Positions 46,433-55,468 of a stretch of DNA of 64,000 bases are shown here, one piece after another. The stretch spans positions 398,931 to 462,930 of the forward strand of contig NZ_JAGYWA010000003.1 of the NCBI RefSeq assembly GCF_018383905.1. Reading direction: 5' to 3'. The notes beneath the pieces are model-generated. The model was not told where the DNA came from, searched no databases, and saw only the letters and a list, made by a program, of their open reading frames with translations. Position 1 is the stretch's first letter. Every line of letters begins with the position of its first letter. The DNA comes from Flavobacterium branchiicola. GTDB taxonomy: Bacteria; Bacteroidota; Bacteroidia; Flavobacteriales; Flavobacteriaceae. The position numbers and the translations under genes are program-made.

Positions 46433-49400
46433 CTATTCAATCAATAATTTTTTCTTTTCGGTAAATTTACCATCTGTTGCCACAACGATATATACTCCTT
46501 TTCTTAAATGTCCAAGTGTATAAGAAACAGTATTGTGCAATTCTGCAACTTGATTTCCTGTACTATCATAAATAGTTATTCTAACTTTGGAAACATCAAT
46601 ATTGGTAAAACTAAAATTAACGATATCAGAAGCCGGGTTCGGATACATTGCAAATCCTGTTGTAGTAATTGTATCTGTTCCTTCTGCACCGGAACCTGCT
46701 GTTGGTAAATTTGCAGTAAATGGAAGACTCCATTCGCTAAATTCTGCTCCGTTTATAGCTTTTACTCTAAATTCATATACTGTTTGAGTTCCTTGTTTTG
46801 GAATCCATAAATAATAGGTTGTTGAATTTCCGGCAGACGTCCAGCCTGCAGCAGAATTTAATTGTACCTCGTATGAAGCAGCCTGAGTTGATGTTGCCCA
46901 TGAAGCATAAAATCCTGATGAATAGACACCCGCTGTTCCAAGATTTGACGGCGTTGGTAAAGTTGCCGGATTTGGAGGAACAACTGTTCCTGCTGTTACA
47001 GTATAATCTTCAACTTCTCCGTCTCCTGTACTTCCGCAATTTAAAGTTGGGTTATAATAATATCTCATTACAACGCGCATACGTGTAGTTCCTGTAAATA
47101 CCTGTGGAGTAAATGTTCCGGTTACTGTACCTTGTCCTGAAACATTATTGATTACTTTTTCTGATTCTTCAAACTGATTGTTTTTATTGTAATCAATCCA
47201 AACCGCCCAATATTCCTGATAAGAAGATCCTGAGAAACCTGGTACAAGACTAAAATTCGTACTTGAATTAGGACTTAGTGTAATCACTTTAGAAGTATAA
47301 TTGGCATAACCTCCATTGTCTTTACCTGAAGTATTTGTAAAACTTCCGATAGTAACTGAATTAATATATTCATAACTATTTGCTCCTTGTGCCGTACATA
47401 ATGCCGCACTTGGAAGTGCAACAGTAACCACAGTTGAATAAGCAGAATATATTGCTGCTGCTTTTGCTCTAACTCTGTATTTATACGTATTTCCGGCAGT
47501 TAATCCTGTATTAGTATACGTTGCCACTGTACTCGCAAGAGTTGCAATTTCTGCATATACATCATCTGTACCCGCTCTTTCCACTATAACATTTGTTGCA
47601 TTTGTAGCGTTGTTTGTCCAGGTTAATACTACTTCAGGACTTGTTGTACTGGCAGTTGCAGCTAAATTAGTTGGTGCCAATACCGTAGTGCTGCTTTGTG
47701 TTCCTGCCTGAATTGGCTCATTTGGTTTTGTATTATAAGCATAATCCAGAACCGTATAACCTACTCCGCCTGCATCCACTTTTACATGGAACCATCCGTA
47801 GCAAGTACGTCCACGGTTTGTATATTCAAACCCAACATATCCGGTTTTATTATCCCATGTTGTATAAGTCGCAGTTCTTAAATCTAATTGATTTGGATAA
47901 GCTCCCGGCGCAGCAAAATTGCTTGATGCACCAATTGAAGTTCCTTCAGCAACAAAAGTGATATTTCTTGTACCTGCTTCACAAACCAATCTTTTTCCGT
48001 AAGTCTCTACTTTTAGAGCCGCCGCTGCGTATTGCCATGCGCCGTATTCTGTATTATCTCCAATTCCTAAATTGAAATATTGCCATGTTGATGCAGCAGA
48101 TGCCGCATAATCAGGATTATTCACATAAAACACACCATAAGGCGCTTCAAACTTCAAACTAACTGTTTTTGCTGCATTGTCTAATGTTGCGATTCCGCCA
48201 GTTATTGCTGCATCTTTAAAAGTAACCACAATTGTTGCAGTACTTGCTACATTATGATCTGTTGCTTTTCCTGTAAAAGATAAAACCGTTTTATTATTTC
48301 CCTGAAGTGTTAAAACAGCCGTTAATCCAGCTGGTACACCTGTAATGGTATAGTCAGTTCCAGCTGTAAAAGTTCCGCTGCTTTTAGTAAAAGTTCCGTT
48401 ATTAGTTGATAACGAAATAGTGGTTGTAGCAGAAACACTTCCGTCATTTAAGTCTGCTTCATATAATGTTGCATCTGATAAAACTACAGCGGTTTTATCT
48501 GTTACACCTGTATATATTGGCGTATTTGGCTGAGTATTATAGGCATATTCTGAAATGGTATAACCATCGCCATCTGCATTTACTTTAACTTTAAACCATC
48601 CGTAGCAAGTTTGTCCGTCGATTAAATAATCAAAACCTACGTAGCCACTTTTTCCATCCCAGTTGGTATAACTTGCGGTTCTTAAGTCAAGCTGATTTGG
48701 ATAAGCTCCCGGTGCCGTCATATTACTCGCCGGACCAACCGCAACATTAGAACCTAATAAGGATATATTTTTTGTTCCTGCTTCGCAAACTAATCTTTTA
48801 GCGTACGTTTCGATTTTTAAAGCATTGGCAGCATATCTCCAGCCACCAAATCTTGGATCGTCTCCTTTTGCAATCTCAAAATATTTCCAGGTAACCGATG
48901 ATGATGCTATAACATCCGGCATATCTACAAAAAAGATTCCGTAAGGATCTGCAAATTTAAAATTAAAGAATAGTGAAGTACAGGATAAATCAGTCGTTCC
49001 TCCTGTAAAAGCTGCCGGTAAAAAAGTTATACCTCCAGAAGTGCTATTAGTTGCAGCGTGATTTGTTGCTTTTCCGGTAAGTGTAACTGTAATCTGGTTA
49101 TTTGAATTTACAGTTAAAACCGGTGTAATTCCAGCCGGAAAAGTATGTGTAAAATGTGTTCCGGCAGTCATAGTTCCGGAAGAAAGAGCGAAAGTCTTTG
49201 TTCCGTTTATTGTAATTACTGATGAAGCAGTAAATGAACCATCGTTAACCAATGCTTCTTTTAAACTTGTTGCAGAAGCCAGTAAAGTACTTCCAGTTGA
49301 ATTAACACCAGTATCAATTAAATTCTGAGCTTGCCATAAAGATTTACGTGCAGGATGTTCTAAAGCGGCCAACATACGGCTAATCTGTCCCTGGGTATAC

Positions 49401-50287
49401 ATTTTATAGCAGCCCTGGGCGCCATTGTATCCCATATAATTTTCGAAATTTACTTTGTCTCCGGTACAGTTTGTTCCCGGTGTACAGGCCAAAGTATGCT
49501 TTCCGTCTTCTGCCGGTGTATCATCCACTTCATCGGTGCCGGAACAGCCACCTTCAAAAGTGTGAATCAAATTCAGGAAATGACCAAACTCATGCGTTAA
49601 TGTTGCCGAAAACTCTTTACTATATGAGTTATCATATAAATAAGCACCATTAAAAACCACACGAGCTGTATTATTTGCTGTCATATCTGAACTTGGATAC
49701 CATGCCACTCCCGAATTATTTAATGCACCATCGTTGTACAAATCATTCTGGATATAGACATTCATGTATTTGGTATTGTCCCAGGCATCGGCAGCGATTT
49801 GATCATCATAACCCCCACCATTTCCGTAACCATTTTTGGTTGGGTGAAAAATAACACCGGTAGTACAGCCACCTTTTGGGTCTTTTTTAGCTAGTTTAAA
49901 CTCAATATTCAGAGTTCCTCTTCTGGCCTGAAAAAAAGGTTCGACGGTTTGATAATCGGCATTTCGACCATTGAAATCATCATTAAGCTGCGCAAGGTGA
50001 TTTACAATTTTTTCGTAGGTAATAGTTTTACCACTTTGTACATCGCCGTAAATATGAAATACTACCGGAATAGTATACGTAGTTGCAACAGCCATTTTTG
50101 AAGTTTTAGCTTTACGCTGGACCGCAAAGTTTTTACTAAAAGTTTCAAAGTCTTTTTTCTCCTGAAGTGAATGGGGGTTATTCCGATACACTTTTTCGTT
50201 TTCTTCGGTCGTTCTACAGGGTAACCCCTGAGCGCTAATTTTCAACGAACTGAAAACCAGCATGAACAGTAGTAATTTTAATTTCAT
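46433..50287 (-). CDS. Secreted M43 (pappalysin/cytophagalysin) metalloprotease with T9SS tail
   Basis: A 1284-residue extracellular protease. Signal peptide (ends KISAQ); propeptide with a Cys-switch-like PCRTTEEN; metzincin catalytic domain with H232-E-F-G-H236-F-L-N-L-I-H242 and Met-turn NYMGY. The HExxHxxGxxH motif has Asn in place of the usual Gly, a known but less common variant. After it come two duplicated units of roughly 260 residues (each with YPNQLDLRTA, CYGWF.VKV and ETY.KRLVCEAGT), a fibronectin type III domain (about 880-960), a GEVED domain (DGEVEDYTV) and a second FN3-like part. A type A sorting domain (FAMYPNPASDIVNF to the end) completes it. Likely digests external protein; its own promoter and terminator make it monocistronic. 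Confidence 0.92.
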   Translation of the reverse strand: MKLKLLLFMLVFSSLKISAQGLPCRTTEENEKVYRNNPHSLQEKKDFETFSKNFAVQRKAKTSKMAVATTYTIPVVFHIYGDVQSGKTITYEKIVNHLAQLNDDFNGRNADYQTVEPFFQARRGTLNIEFKLAKKDPKGGCTTGVIFHPTKNGYGNGGGYDDQIAADAWDNTKYMNVYIQNDLYNDGALNNSGVAWYPSSDMTANNTARVVFNGAYLYDNSYSKEFSATLTHEFGHFLNLIHTFEGGCSGTDEVDDTPAEDGKHTLACTPGTNCTGDKVNFENYMGYNGAQGCYKMYTQGQISRMLAALEHPARKSLWQAQNLIDTGVNSTGSTLLASATSLKEALVNDGSFTASSVITINGTKTFALSSGTMTAGTHFTHTFPAGITPVLTVNSNNQITVTLTGKATNHAATNSTSGGITFLPAAFTGGTTDLSCTSLFFNFKFADPYGIFFVDMPDVIASSSVTWKYFEIAKGDDPRFGGWRYAANALKIETYAKRLVCEAGTKNISLLGSNVAVGPASNMTAPGAYPNQLDLRTASYTNWDGKSGYVGFDYLIDGQTCYGWFKVKVNADGDGYTISEYAYNTQPNTPIYTGVTDKTAVVLSDATLYEADLNDGSVSATTTISLSTNNGTFTKSSGTFTAGTDYTITGVPAGLTAVLTLQGNNKTVLSFTGKATDHNVASTATIVVTFKDAAITGGIATLDNAAKTVSLKFEAPYGVFYVNNPDYAASAASTWQYFNLGIGDNTEYGAWQYAAAALKVETYGKRLVCEAGTRNITFVAEGTSIGASSNFAAPGAYPNQLDLRTATYTTWDNKTGYVGFEYTNRGRTCYGWFHVKVDAGGVGYTVLDYAYNTKPNEPIQAGTQSSTTVLAPTNLAATASTTSPEVVLTWTNNATNATNVIVERAGTDDVYAEIATLASTVATYTNTGLTAGNTYKYRVRAKAAAIYSAYSTVVTVALPSAALCTAQGANSYEYINSVTIGSFTNTSGKDNGGYANYTSKVITLSPNSSTNFSLVPGFSGSSYQEYWAVWIDYNKNNQFEESEKVINNVSGQGTVTGTFTPQVFTGTTRMRVVMRYYYNPTLNCGSTGDGEVEDYTVTAGTVVPPNPATLPTPSNLGTAGVYSSGFYASWATSTQAASYEVQLNSAAGWTSAGNSTTYYLWIPKQGTQTVYEFRVKAINGAEFSEWSLPFTANLPTAGSGAEGTDTITTTGFAMYPNPASDIVNFSFTNIDVSKVRITIYDSTGNQVAELHNTVSYTLGHLRKGVYIVVATDGKFTEKKKLLIE

Positions 50288-50315
50288 CTATTTGGGTTTT
50301 TTAATTAGTAACAAC

Positions 50316-50323
50316 CAAAGTTA
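50316..50323 (-). promoter_or_regulatory. Candidate promoter of the M43 protease gene
   Basis: Plus-strand CAAAGTTA is TAACTTTG on the minus strand, an exact TAnnTTTG match 29 bp before the start codon. Confidence 0.5.
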
Positions 50324-50474
50324 CCCAGGTCATGGCTTTTTTTATGATATTATCTTATTCAGAAATAATACATAATTAACAGCTTTTTAACCTTAAAAAA
50401 ACACATAATAAAAAAATATTCGTAAATAATTCACAAAACAATAATAGCTCAACCCCAGTAAAAAAAGGCAGTGC

Positions 50475-50518
50475 AAAAAAAAGCCAGCACTTAAAAAGTG
50501 CTGGCTTTTAAAAAAAAA
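50475..50518 (-). terminator. Intrinsic terminator of the SusC-SusD operon
   Basis: AAAGCCAGCACTT and AAGTGCTGGCTTT form a 13-bp perfect stem with A and T runs on both sides; on the minus strand it ends in eight Ts. Confidence 0.9.
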
Positions 50519-50535
50519 CTAAAACTAACTCAAAA

Positions 50536-51996
50536 TTAATATTTATCCCAAAAGATCTTTGTTGTCATCAAATCTCCTCCGATTGCTGCAGCAGCAGCTT
50601 CATAATTTGCCTTATTCAATGCTTTATCAGTTGTTGAATAAATAGTTCGTACCGGAACCTTGCCTTCTGCTTCTTGTACTGCCGTTGGCGGAGCTACTAA
50701 AACCGGGTAATCCAGTCTTCTGTATTCTGTCCATGCTTCAAAACCACGGTTGTAATAAGCAATCCAAAGCTGGTAGGCAATTTTTTGTTTATCTGTTCCT
50801 GTCGCAGTAGCAAAATCAACATCACTTCTATTTAAGTAAGTTTGAATATCCGTATTTGCAACTCCCCAAAATTTCATACTTGCTTCAATACCTTTCTTAT
50901 AGTATGATTCTGCAGTTCCTCCAACATTAAAACCTCTGTTTGCAGCATCAGCCAGTAAAAAGCAGGTTTCTGTATAGTCGAATATAATTCCAGGATTTGT
51001 GTCTTTTTTCAATCTCACTCCCGGAAGCGAATAATCTCCGTAATTAACAAGCTGAGCATAAGGCGCTCCTCTATACTTACCTCCTTTTTTTGAAGCTGGA
51101 TCAAAGAAAAAATCACGTCTTGGATCTTCTTTTGCATTTAATTCGTCTACAAAAAAGCCTGCCACATTAATTTGTTTCTCATTATTCAAAGTACTAAACA
51201 ACGGATTTCTATCTACAGTTGAAGTGAAGTACTGGAACAAAGCTGTATCAGCTTCTTTAATCATTACGCCTGAACTAAAAGCACTTTCTACCATAGTCTG
51301 CGCTTTTGCCGGATCAACATCAGCAAGATGTAGTCCCATTTTCAATTTTACACTATTAGCTAATATTTTCCATTTAGCAACGTCTCCATGAAAAATCAAA
51401 TCGGCTTTTGGATCAAAACTTGCATTCGTAGTATCTAAAGTTCCAATTGCAACATCTAGACGAGCTGCTAAATCCAAATAAATTGTTTTAGCGTCATCAT
51501 ATTTAGGAAGCGGGAATTTCTTAATATCCATAGCTTCACTGTATGCCACATTTCCAAACAGATCAACTAATATTTGATATGTCATCACAATCTGCACCTC
51601 CAGAATGGCAAGCTGATTTTTTTGCACTGCTTCTTCTACCGAACCTAATGCTTTTATCTCTTTAATTTGTTTCTGTGCGTTTACCAAATCCTGTAAAACA
51701 TCTCTGTAAAGTAATACCGCATGACTACTTCCTAAATTTCTTTTAACCTGATTATAATTCGCTTCCTCTGTATAGGTCGAAGTAGACCACTGTTGTGCAT
51801 ATGCTCTGAAATTATTTGAGTTGACAGAAGCATTTGTTAAGAAAAAAGCGTAATTCACCTGTGCACTTGTCATCAACGCAGAAGGTACTGCTTTTTCATA
51901 AGCTTTTTTATTCTGGTTCATATCATCCAGATTATCACATGAAGCTATTGAACATAGAATAACTCCTGCAAAAAATATTGTTTTTATAATTCTCAT
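50536..51996 (-). CDS. SusD/RagB-family nutrient-binding lipoprotein
   Basis: A 486-residue surface lipoprotein with signal FAGVILCSIASCDNLDD (lipidated Cys about 20). The helical TPR-like scaffold of the SusD-like family is recognisable from NNFRAYAQQWSTSTYTEEANY and AYQLWIAYYNRGFEAWTEYRRLDYP. It caps the SusC channel encoded 13 bp upstream. No glycan-degrading enzyme is nearby; the surrounding genes are peptidases, so peptides are a reasonable guess for the ligand. Confidence 0.92.
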   Translation of the reverse strand: MRIIKTIFFAGVILCSIASCDNLDDMNQNKKAYEKAVPSALMTSAQVNYAFFLTNASVNSNNFRAYAQQWSTSTYTEEANYNQVKRNLGSSHAVLLYRDVLQDLVNAQKQIKEIKALGSVEEAVQKNQLAILEVQIVMTYQILVDLFGNVAYSEAMDIKKFPLPKYDDAKTIYLDLAARLDVAIGTLDTTNASFDPKADLIFHGDVAKWKILANSVKLKMGLHLADVDPAKAQTMVESAFSSGVMIKEADTALFQYFTSTVDRNPLFSTLNNEKQINVAGFFVDELNAKEDPRRDFFFDPASKKGGKYRGAPYAQLVNYGDYSLPGVRLKKDTNPGIIFDYTETCFLLADAANRGFNVGGTAESYYKKGIEASMKFWGVANTDIQTYLNRSDVDFATATGTDKQKIAYQLWIAYYNRGFEAWTEYRRLDYPVLVAPPTAVQEAEGKVPVRTIYSTTDKALNKANYEAAAAAIGGDLMTTKIFWDKY

Positions 51997-52009
51997 GTCT
52001 GTATTTTTT

Positions 52010-55000
52010 TTAGAATTGAACTTTCAATGTAAAACTGTACTCTTTTGTAGTTGGCAAAACCCCTGATTGAAAGCCTTGTAAATTACCCGAAGATGCTCCT
52101 GCCTCTGGATCTGCGTAAGGTAAATTTTTATGAATGATCCAAAGATTACTTCCGTTTACAGCAAAGACCATATTATTAATAAAGGTATTTGTTAAGAATC
52201 TTTTTGGAAACTTGTAGCTTAGTCCAACTTCACGTAACTTAACATAAGAAGCATCATAAACAAATTCTTGTTGTGGCATAGAACCATAGAAATCATATCC
52301 TGCAGCACCAGCAATATCTGCAACTACATCATTTGGAGTTCCATCTGCTTTAACTCCGTTTAACAATATACCTCCACCATTTGCAATAGTCTCACGCTGA
52401 GGAATTCCATTGTGATTTTTACTAACTGTACTTTCGTAAATTCCTGTTTGATGTCCGTACTGTTGATCTAATGAATATACATCCCCACCTTTTTTAACAT
52501 CAATTAAGAAGTTGAAAGAAATATTTTTATACGTTAAAACGTTATTAAAACCACCAATCCAATCCGGGTTTACATCTCCTATTATTGCTCCCGCTGTTTG
52601 TAAATAATTACCATCTGAGCGAATAATTCTCTGACCATCCTGATAAGTATAACCAGACCCCACAAGCTGACCAACTGGCTTACCAACTTTTGCCACATAA
52701 CTTACACCCTGAAAACCTCCTAATGAAATCTGATCTGCTTCACCTAAAGAAATTACTTCATTTTTATTTGTAGACCAGTTTACTGTTGTCTGCCAGGTAA
52801 AATTATTTGTTTTAATTGGAGTAGCATTTACTGTTAACTCAAATCCTTTATTTTGCACATTTCCGGCATTGATCCATGCTCTTGTATAACCTGTTTGAGT
52901 AGGTGTTTCAATAGACAAAATCTGGTTAGTAGTATTTGTTTTGTAATAAGAGAAATCAACCCCTAATCTGTTTTTGAAAAATTTAAGTTCAAGACCTGCT
53001 TCAACTCCTTTTGTTAGCTCACTTTTTAAGTTAGAATTACTTTTATCGTTATCTGTAGAAAAGCGAACTCCGTCAGTTCCGAAATTATTATTTTTTGGGT
53101 ACACTTGAGACGTAACTGCAAACGGAGCATCATTTCCTGTTTCAGCATAATTTAAACGTAACTTACCAAAAGACAACCAATCTGCCTTAATATGATTACT
53201 AAAAATATAAGTTCCTGTGATCGAAGGATAAGAATAAGTATTATTTTCTTTTGGCAAAGTAGAAGATTGATCTATTCTGTAGGTTCCCTCCACAAAATAA
53301 GTATCCAGATAGGAGAAATTTGCCGTTCCATAAACACTATTAGTACCAATAGTTTGCTCAATTTCAGTAGGATAATTAATTAATTTACTAGAATTTGTCA
53401 AAGCATAAATTCCTGGCACAACCAATCCGTCATTTGTTTGAGCATAAATAGTATTAGATACAGAACGTCTTGAGTTACCTCCTATCATTCCATTAAAATT
53501 AAGACCTTCAGCAATAGCCGTTTTAAAATTTAATGCTAAATCCAGATTGATCTCACGAAAGTTTTTATCGTATCTTGAGTATTGTCCTTTACCATTTTCT
53601 GTTCTTTTTGAACCTACAGCAATACGTTCCTCTTGCAATTGATGATAAAAATCGACAGCACCTCTACCCATAATATCAAACCACTTGTTTACTTCTGTTT
53701 TTAAGACTACATTTCCAAAGAAACGATCTCTTGCCATTGTATTATAGTTGTTATAACGCTGAAAATAAGGGTTATCATGAAATAGAACTGTTAAATCTGT
53801 AGGAGATTTGACATTCCAAGTAGTATTTTTACCTGTCAGTTCATAAGCTTCTTTTAGATCATTAAAATCAGCATTTGTAGTATACCATTGTCTTACACTA
53901 CTTAAATAGTTGTTTCCTCCATCACCATATCCAGTCTCATTCATTCCGGTTGCATCTGACTTCAAATAATTTGATGATGCAGAAATTTTAGTCTTTGGTG
54001 CAATTTTATAACTGGCAGAAAAATTAAAGTTATCTTTTCTGTTATTACTATTAGGCAAAATTCCTTGCTGTTGATTGTAGTTGGTATAACCAAATCTAAA
54101 ATCTCCCTGTTCGTTAGCACCTGAAATAGCAATGTTATTAATATACGTTAAGCTGTTTTGGTAAAAGCTGTTTGGATTATTTTTTACCGGTGCATAAGGT
54201 GTTGCTTTACCATAAGTTGGCAAGCCAGGATAAAATGAATTCCAATTGTAAACTAACAAAGAAGGATCAAATTTTGGTCCCCAAGCCGCATCATCTGTGG
54301 CTAAATAAGGATGAACCCCACTTCCTAAATCTATAGTTCCGTAAAAATCACCGTACCCTCCTCCATATTGGTTTTGATAATCCGGTAAAGTTTCTTTATC
54401 TACAACTCCGATATTAACTCCTGTGCTGAAATCTATTCCTAAACCTCCTTTACTTTTACTTCCTTTTTTAAGTGTTACGATAATAACTCCGTTTGAAGCT
54501 CTTGATCCGTACAACGCCGTTGCCGCAGCACCTTTCAAAACGTTCATTGTCTCAACATCATCAGGGTTTATATCTGAAGCTGCGTTACCATAATCGTAAC
54601 CACCTCTGTTACCACTTTGTTTCTGATCGTCAGTATTTGTATTGTCATTGTTTAATACAATTCCATCCACAACCCATAAAGCCTGGTTATTTCCTGTTAA
54701 AGAAGTTGTACCACGAATCACAACATTTGTAGATCCACCGATATTATTATTTCTTCTGATTTGTACACCCGCAATTTTTCCGGAGATATTATTAGAAACG
54801 TTACCTGTGTTTATTTTAGTAAGTTCTTCTCCGCTTATTTCCTGTGTTGCATAACCCAAAGATTTTTTCTCTCTTTTAAGTCCTAATGCCGTTACTACAA
54901 TTTCCTGTAATTGATTAGAACTTGTAGCCATTTTTACATTTACGTTTTTATCAGCAGCTGCAACTTCTTTTGTTTGCATACCGATAAAACTAAAAACAAG

Positions 55001-55216
55001 CACAGAATTCCCCTCTGCTTTTATTGAATATTTTCCATCAAAATCGGTTTGAGAACCAGTTTGCGTTCCCTTAACCAATATACTTACCCCTGGTAAAGGC
55101 ACCCCGTTTTCATCTGAAACGATACCCGTAACTACCCGCTCCTGCGCGAATGTTAATTGCGCCAACAGTACGAAAAAGAGTACTGCAATTTTTCTAATAT
55201 TAAGCTTTAATTTCAT
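52010..55216 (-). CDS. SusC/RagA-family TonB-linked outer-membrane transporter
   Basis: A 1068-residue importer: signal peptide ending LTFAQ; CarboxypepD_reg-like domain (VVTGIVSDENGVPLPGVSILVKG in its first 60 residues); TonB box and plug (QEIVVTALGLKREKKSLGYA, then GVIIVTLKKG); and a 22-strand barrel ending in YSFTLKVQF. Partner of the SusD protein downstream. The pair forms one operon ending in a strong terminator and lies next to the hydroxyproline/prolyl peptidase operon. Confidence 0.95.
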   Translation of the reverse strand: MKLKLNIRKIAVLFFVLLAQLTFAQERVVTGIVSDENGVPLPGVSILVKGTQTGSQTDFDGKYSIKAEGNSVLVFSFIGMQTKEVAAADKNVNVKMATSSNQLQEIVVTALGLKREKKSLGYATQEISGEELTKINTGNVSNNISGKIAGVQIRRNNNIGGSTNVVIRGTTSLTGNNQALWVVDGIVLNNDNTNTDDQKQSGNRGGYDYGNAASDINPDDVETMNVLKGAAATALYGSRASNGVIIVTLKKGSKSKGGLGIDFSTGVNIGVVDKETLPDYQNQYGGGYGDFYGTIDLGSGVHPYLATDDAAWGPKFDPSLLVYNWNSFYPGLPTYGKATPYAPVKNNPNSFYQNSLTYINNIAISGANEQGDFRFGYTNYNQQQGILPNSNNRKDNFNFSASYKIAPKTKISASSNYLKSDATGMNETGYGDGGNNYLSSVRQWYTTNADFNDLKEAYELTGKNTTWNVKSPTDLTVLFHDNPYFQRYNNYNTMARDRFFGNVVLKTEVNKWFDIMGRGAVDFYHQLQEERIAVGSKRTENGKGQYSRYDKNFREINLDLALNFKTAIAEGLNFNGMIGGNSRRSVSNTIYAQTNDGLVVPGIYALTNSSKLINYPTEIEQTIGTNSVYGTANFSYLDTYFVEGTYRIDQSSTLPKENNTYSYPSITGTYIFSNHIKADWLSFGKLRLNYAETGNDAPFAVTSQVYPKNNNFGTDGVRFSTDNDKSNSNLKSELTKGVEAGLELKFFKNRLGVDFSYYKTNTTNQILSIETPTQTGYTRAWINAGNVQNKGFELTVNATPIKTNNFTWQTTVNWSTNKNEVISLGEADQISLGGFQGVSYVAKVGKPVGQLVGSGYTYQDGQRIIRSDGNYLQTAGAIIGDVNPDWIGGFNNVLTYKNISFNFLIDVKKGGDVYSLDQQYGHQTGIYESTVSKNHNGIPQRETIANGGGILLNGVKADGTPNDVVADIAGAAGYDFYGSMPQQEFVYDASYVKLREVGLSYKFPKRFLTNTFINNMVFAVNGSNLWIIHKNLPYADPEAGASSGNLQGFQSGVLPTTKEYSFTLKVQF

Positions 55217-55408
55217 AAAATGGTTTTATAATTAGTACGGCAAATATTTTGCTTTTTAGATAAATTTTATGATAATATATTACCGCAAAACCTGCTTATA
55301 TTACCCAATAAATATCAAATTAATAATTTTATACATATTATCTTACCATTTTCGTAATCGAAGTAAAATCAGGCATTCAGCGCTATAAAAGATTAAAAAT
55401 TAGGGCAT

Positions 55409-55449
55409 AAAAAAAGGAGAGTTTTCATTTGAATGAAACTCTCCTTTTT
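55409..55449 (-). terminator. Intrinsic terminator of the hydroxyproline operon
   Basis: AAAAAGGAGAGTTT...CATT pairs with AATGAAACTCTCCTTTTT, about 18 bp, with T runs on both strands. It lies directly after the DPP4-type gene and marks the operon end. Confidence 0.88.
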
Positions 55450-55468
55450 AATTTGATTATTTTGTTTT

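Noticed and set aside
50536..55216. Polysaccharide utilisation locus
   Set aside because: A SusC/SusD pair is present but no carbohydrate-active enzyme or hybrid sensor accompanies it in the window.
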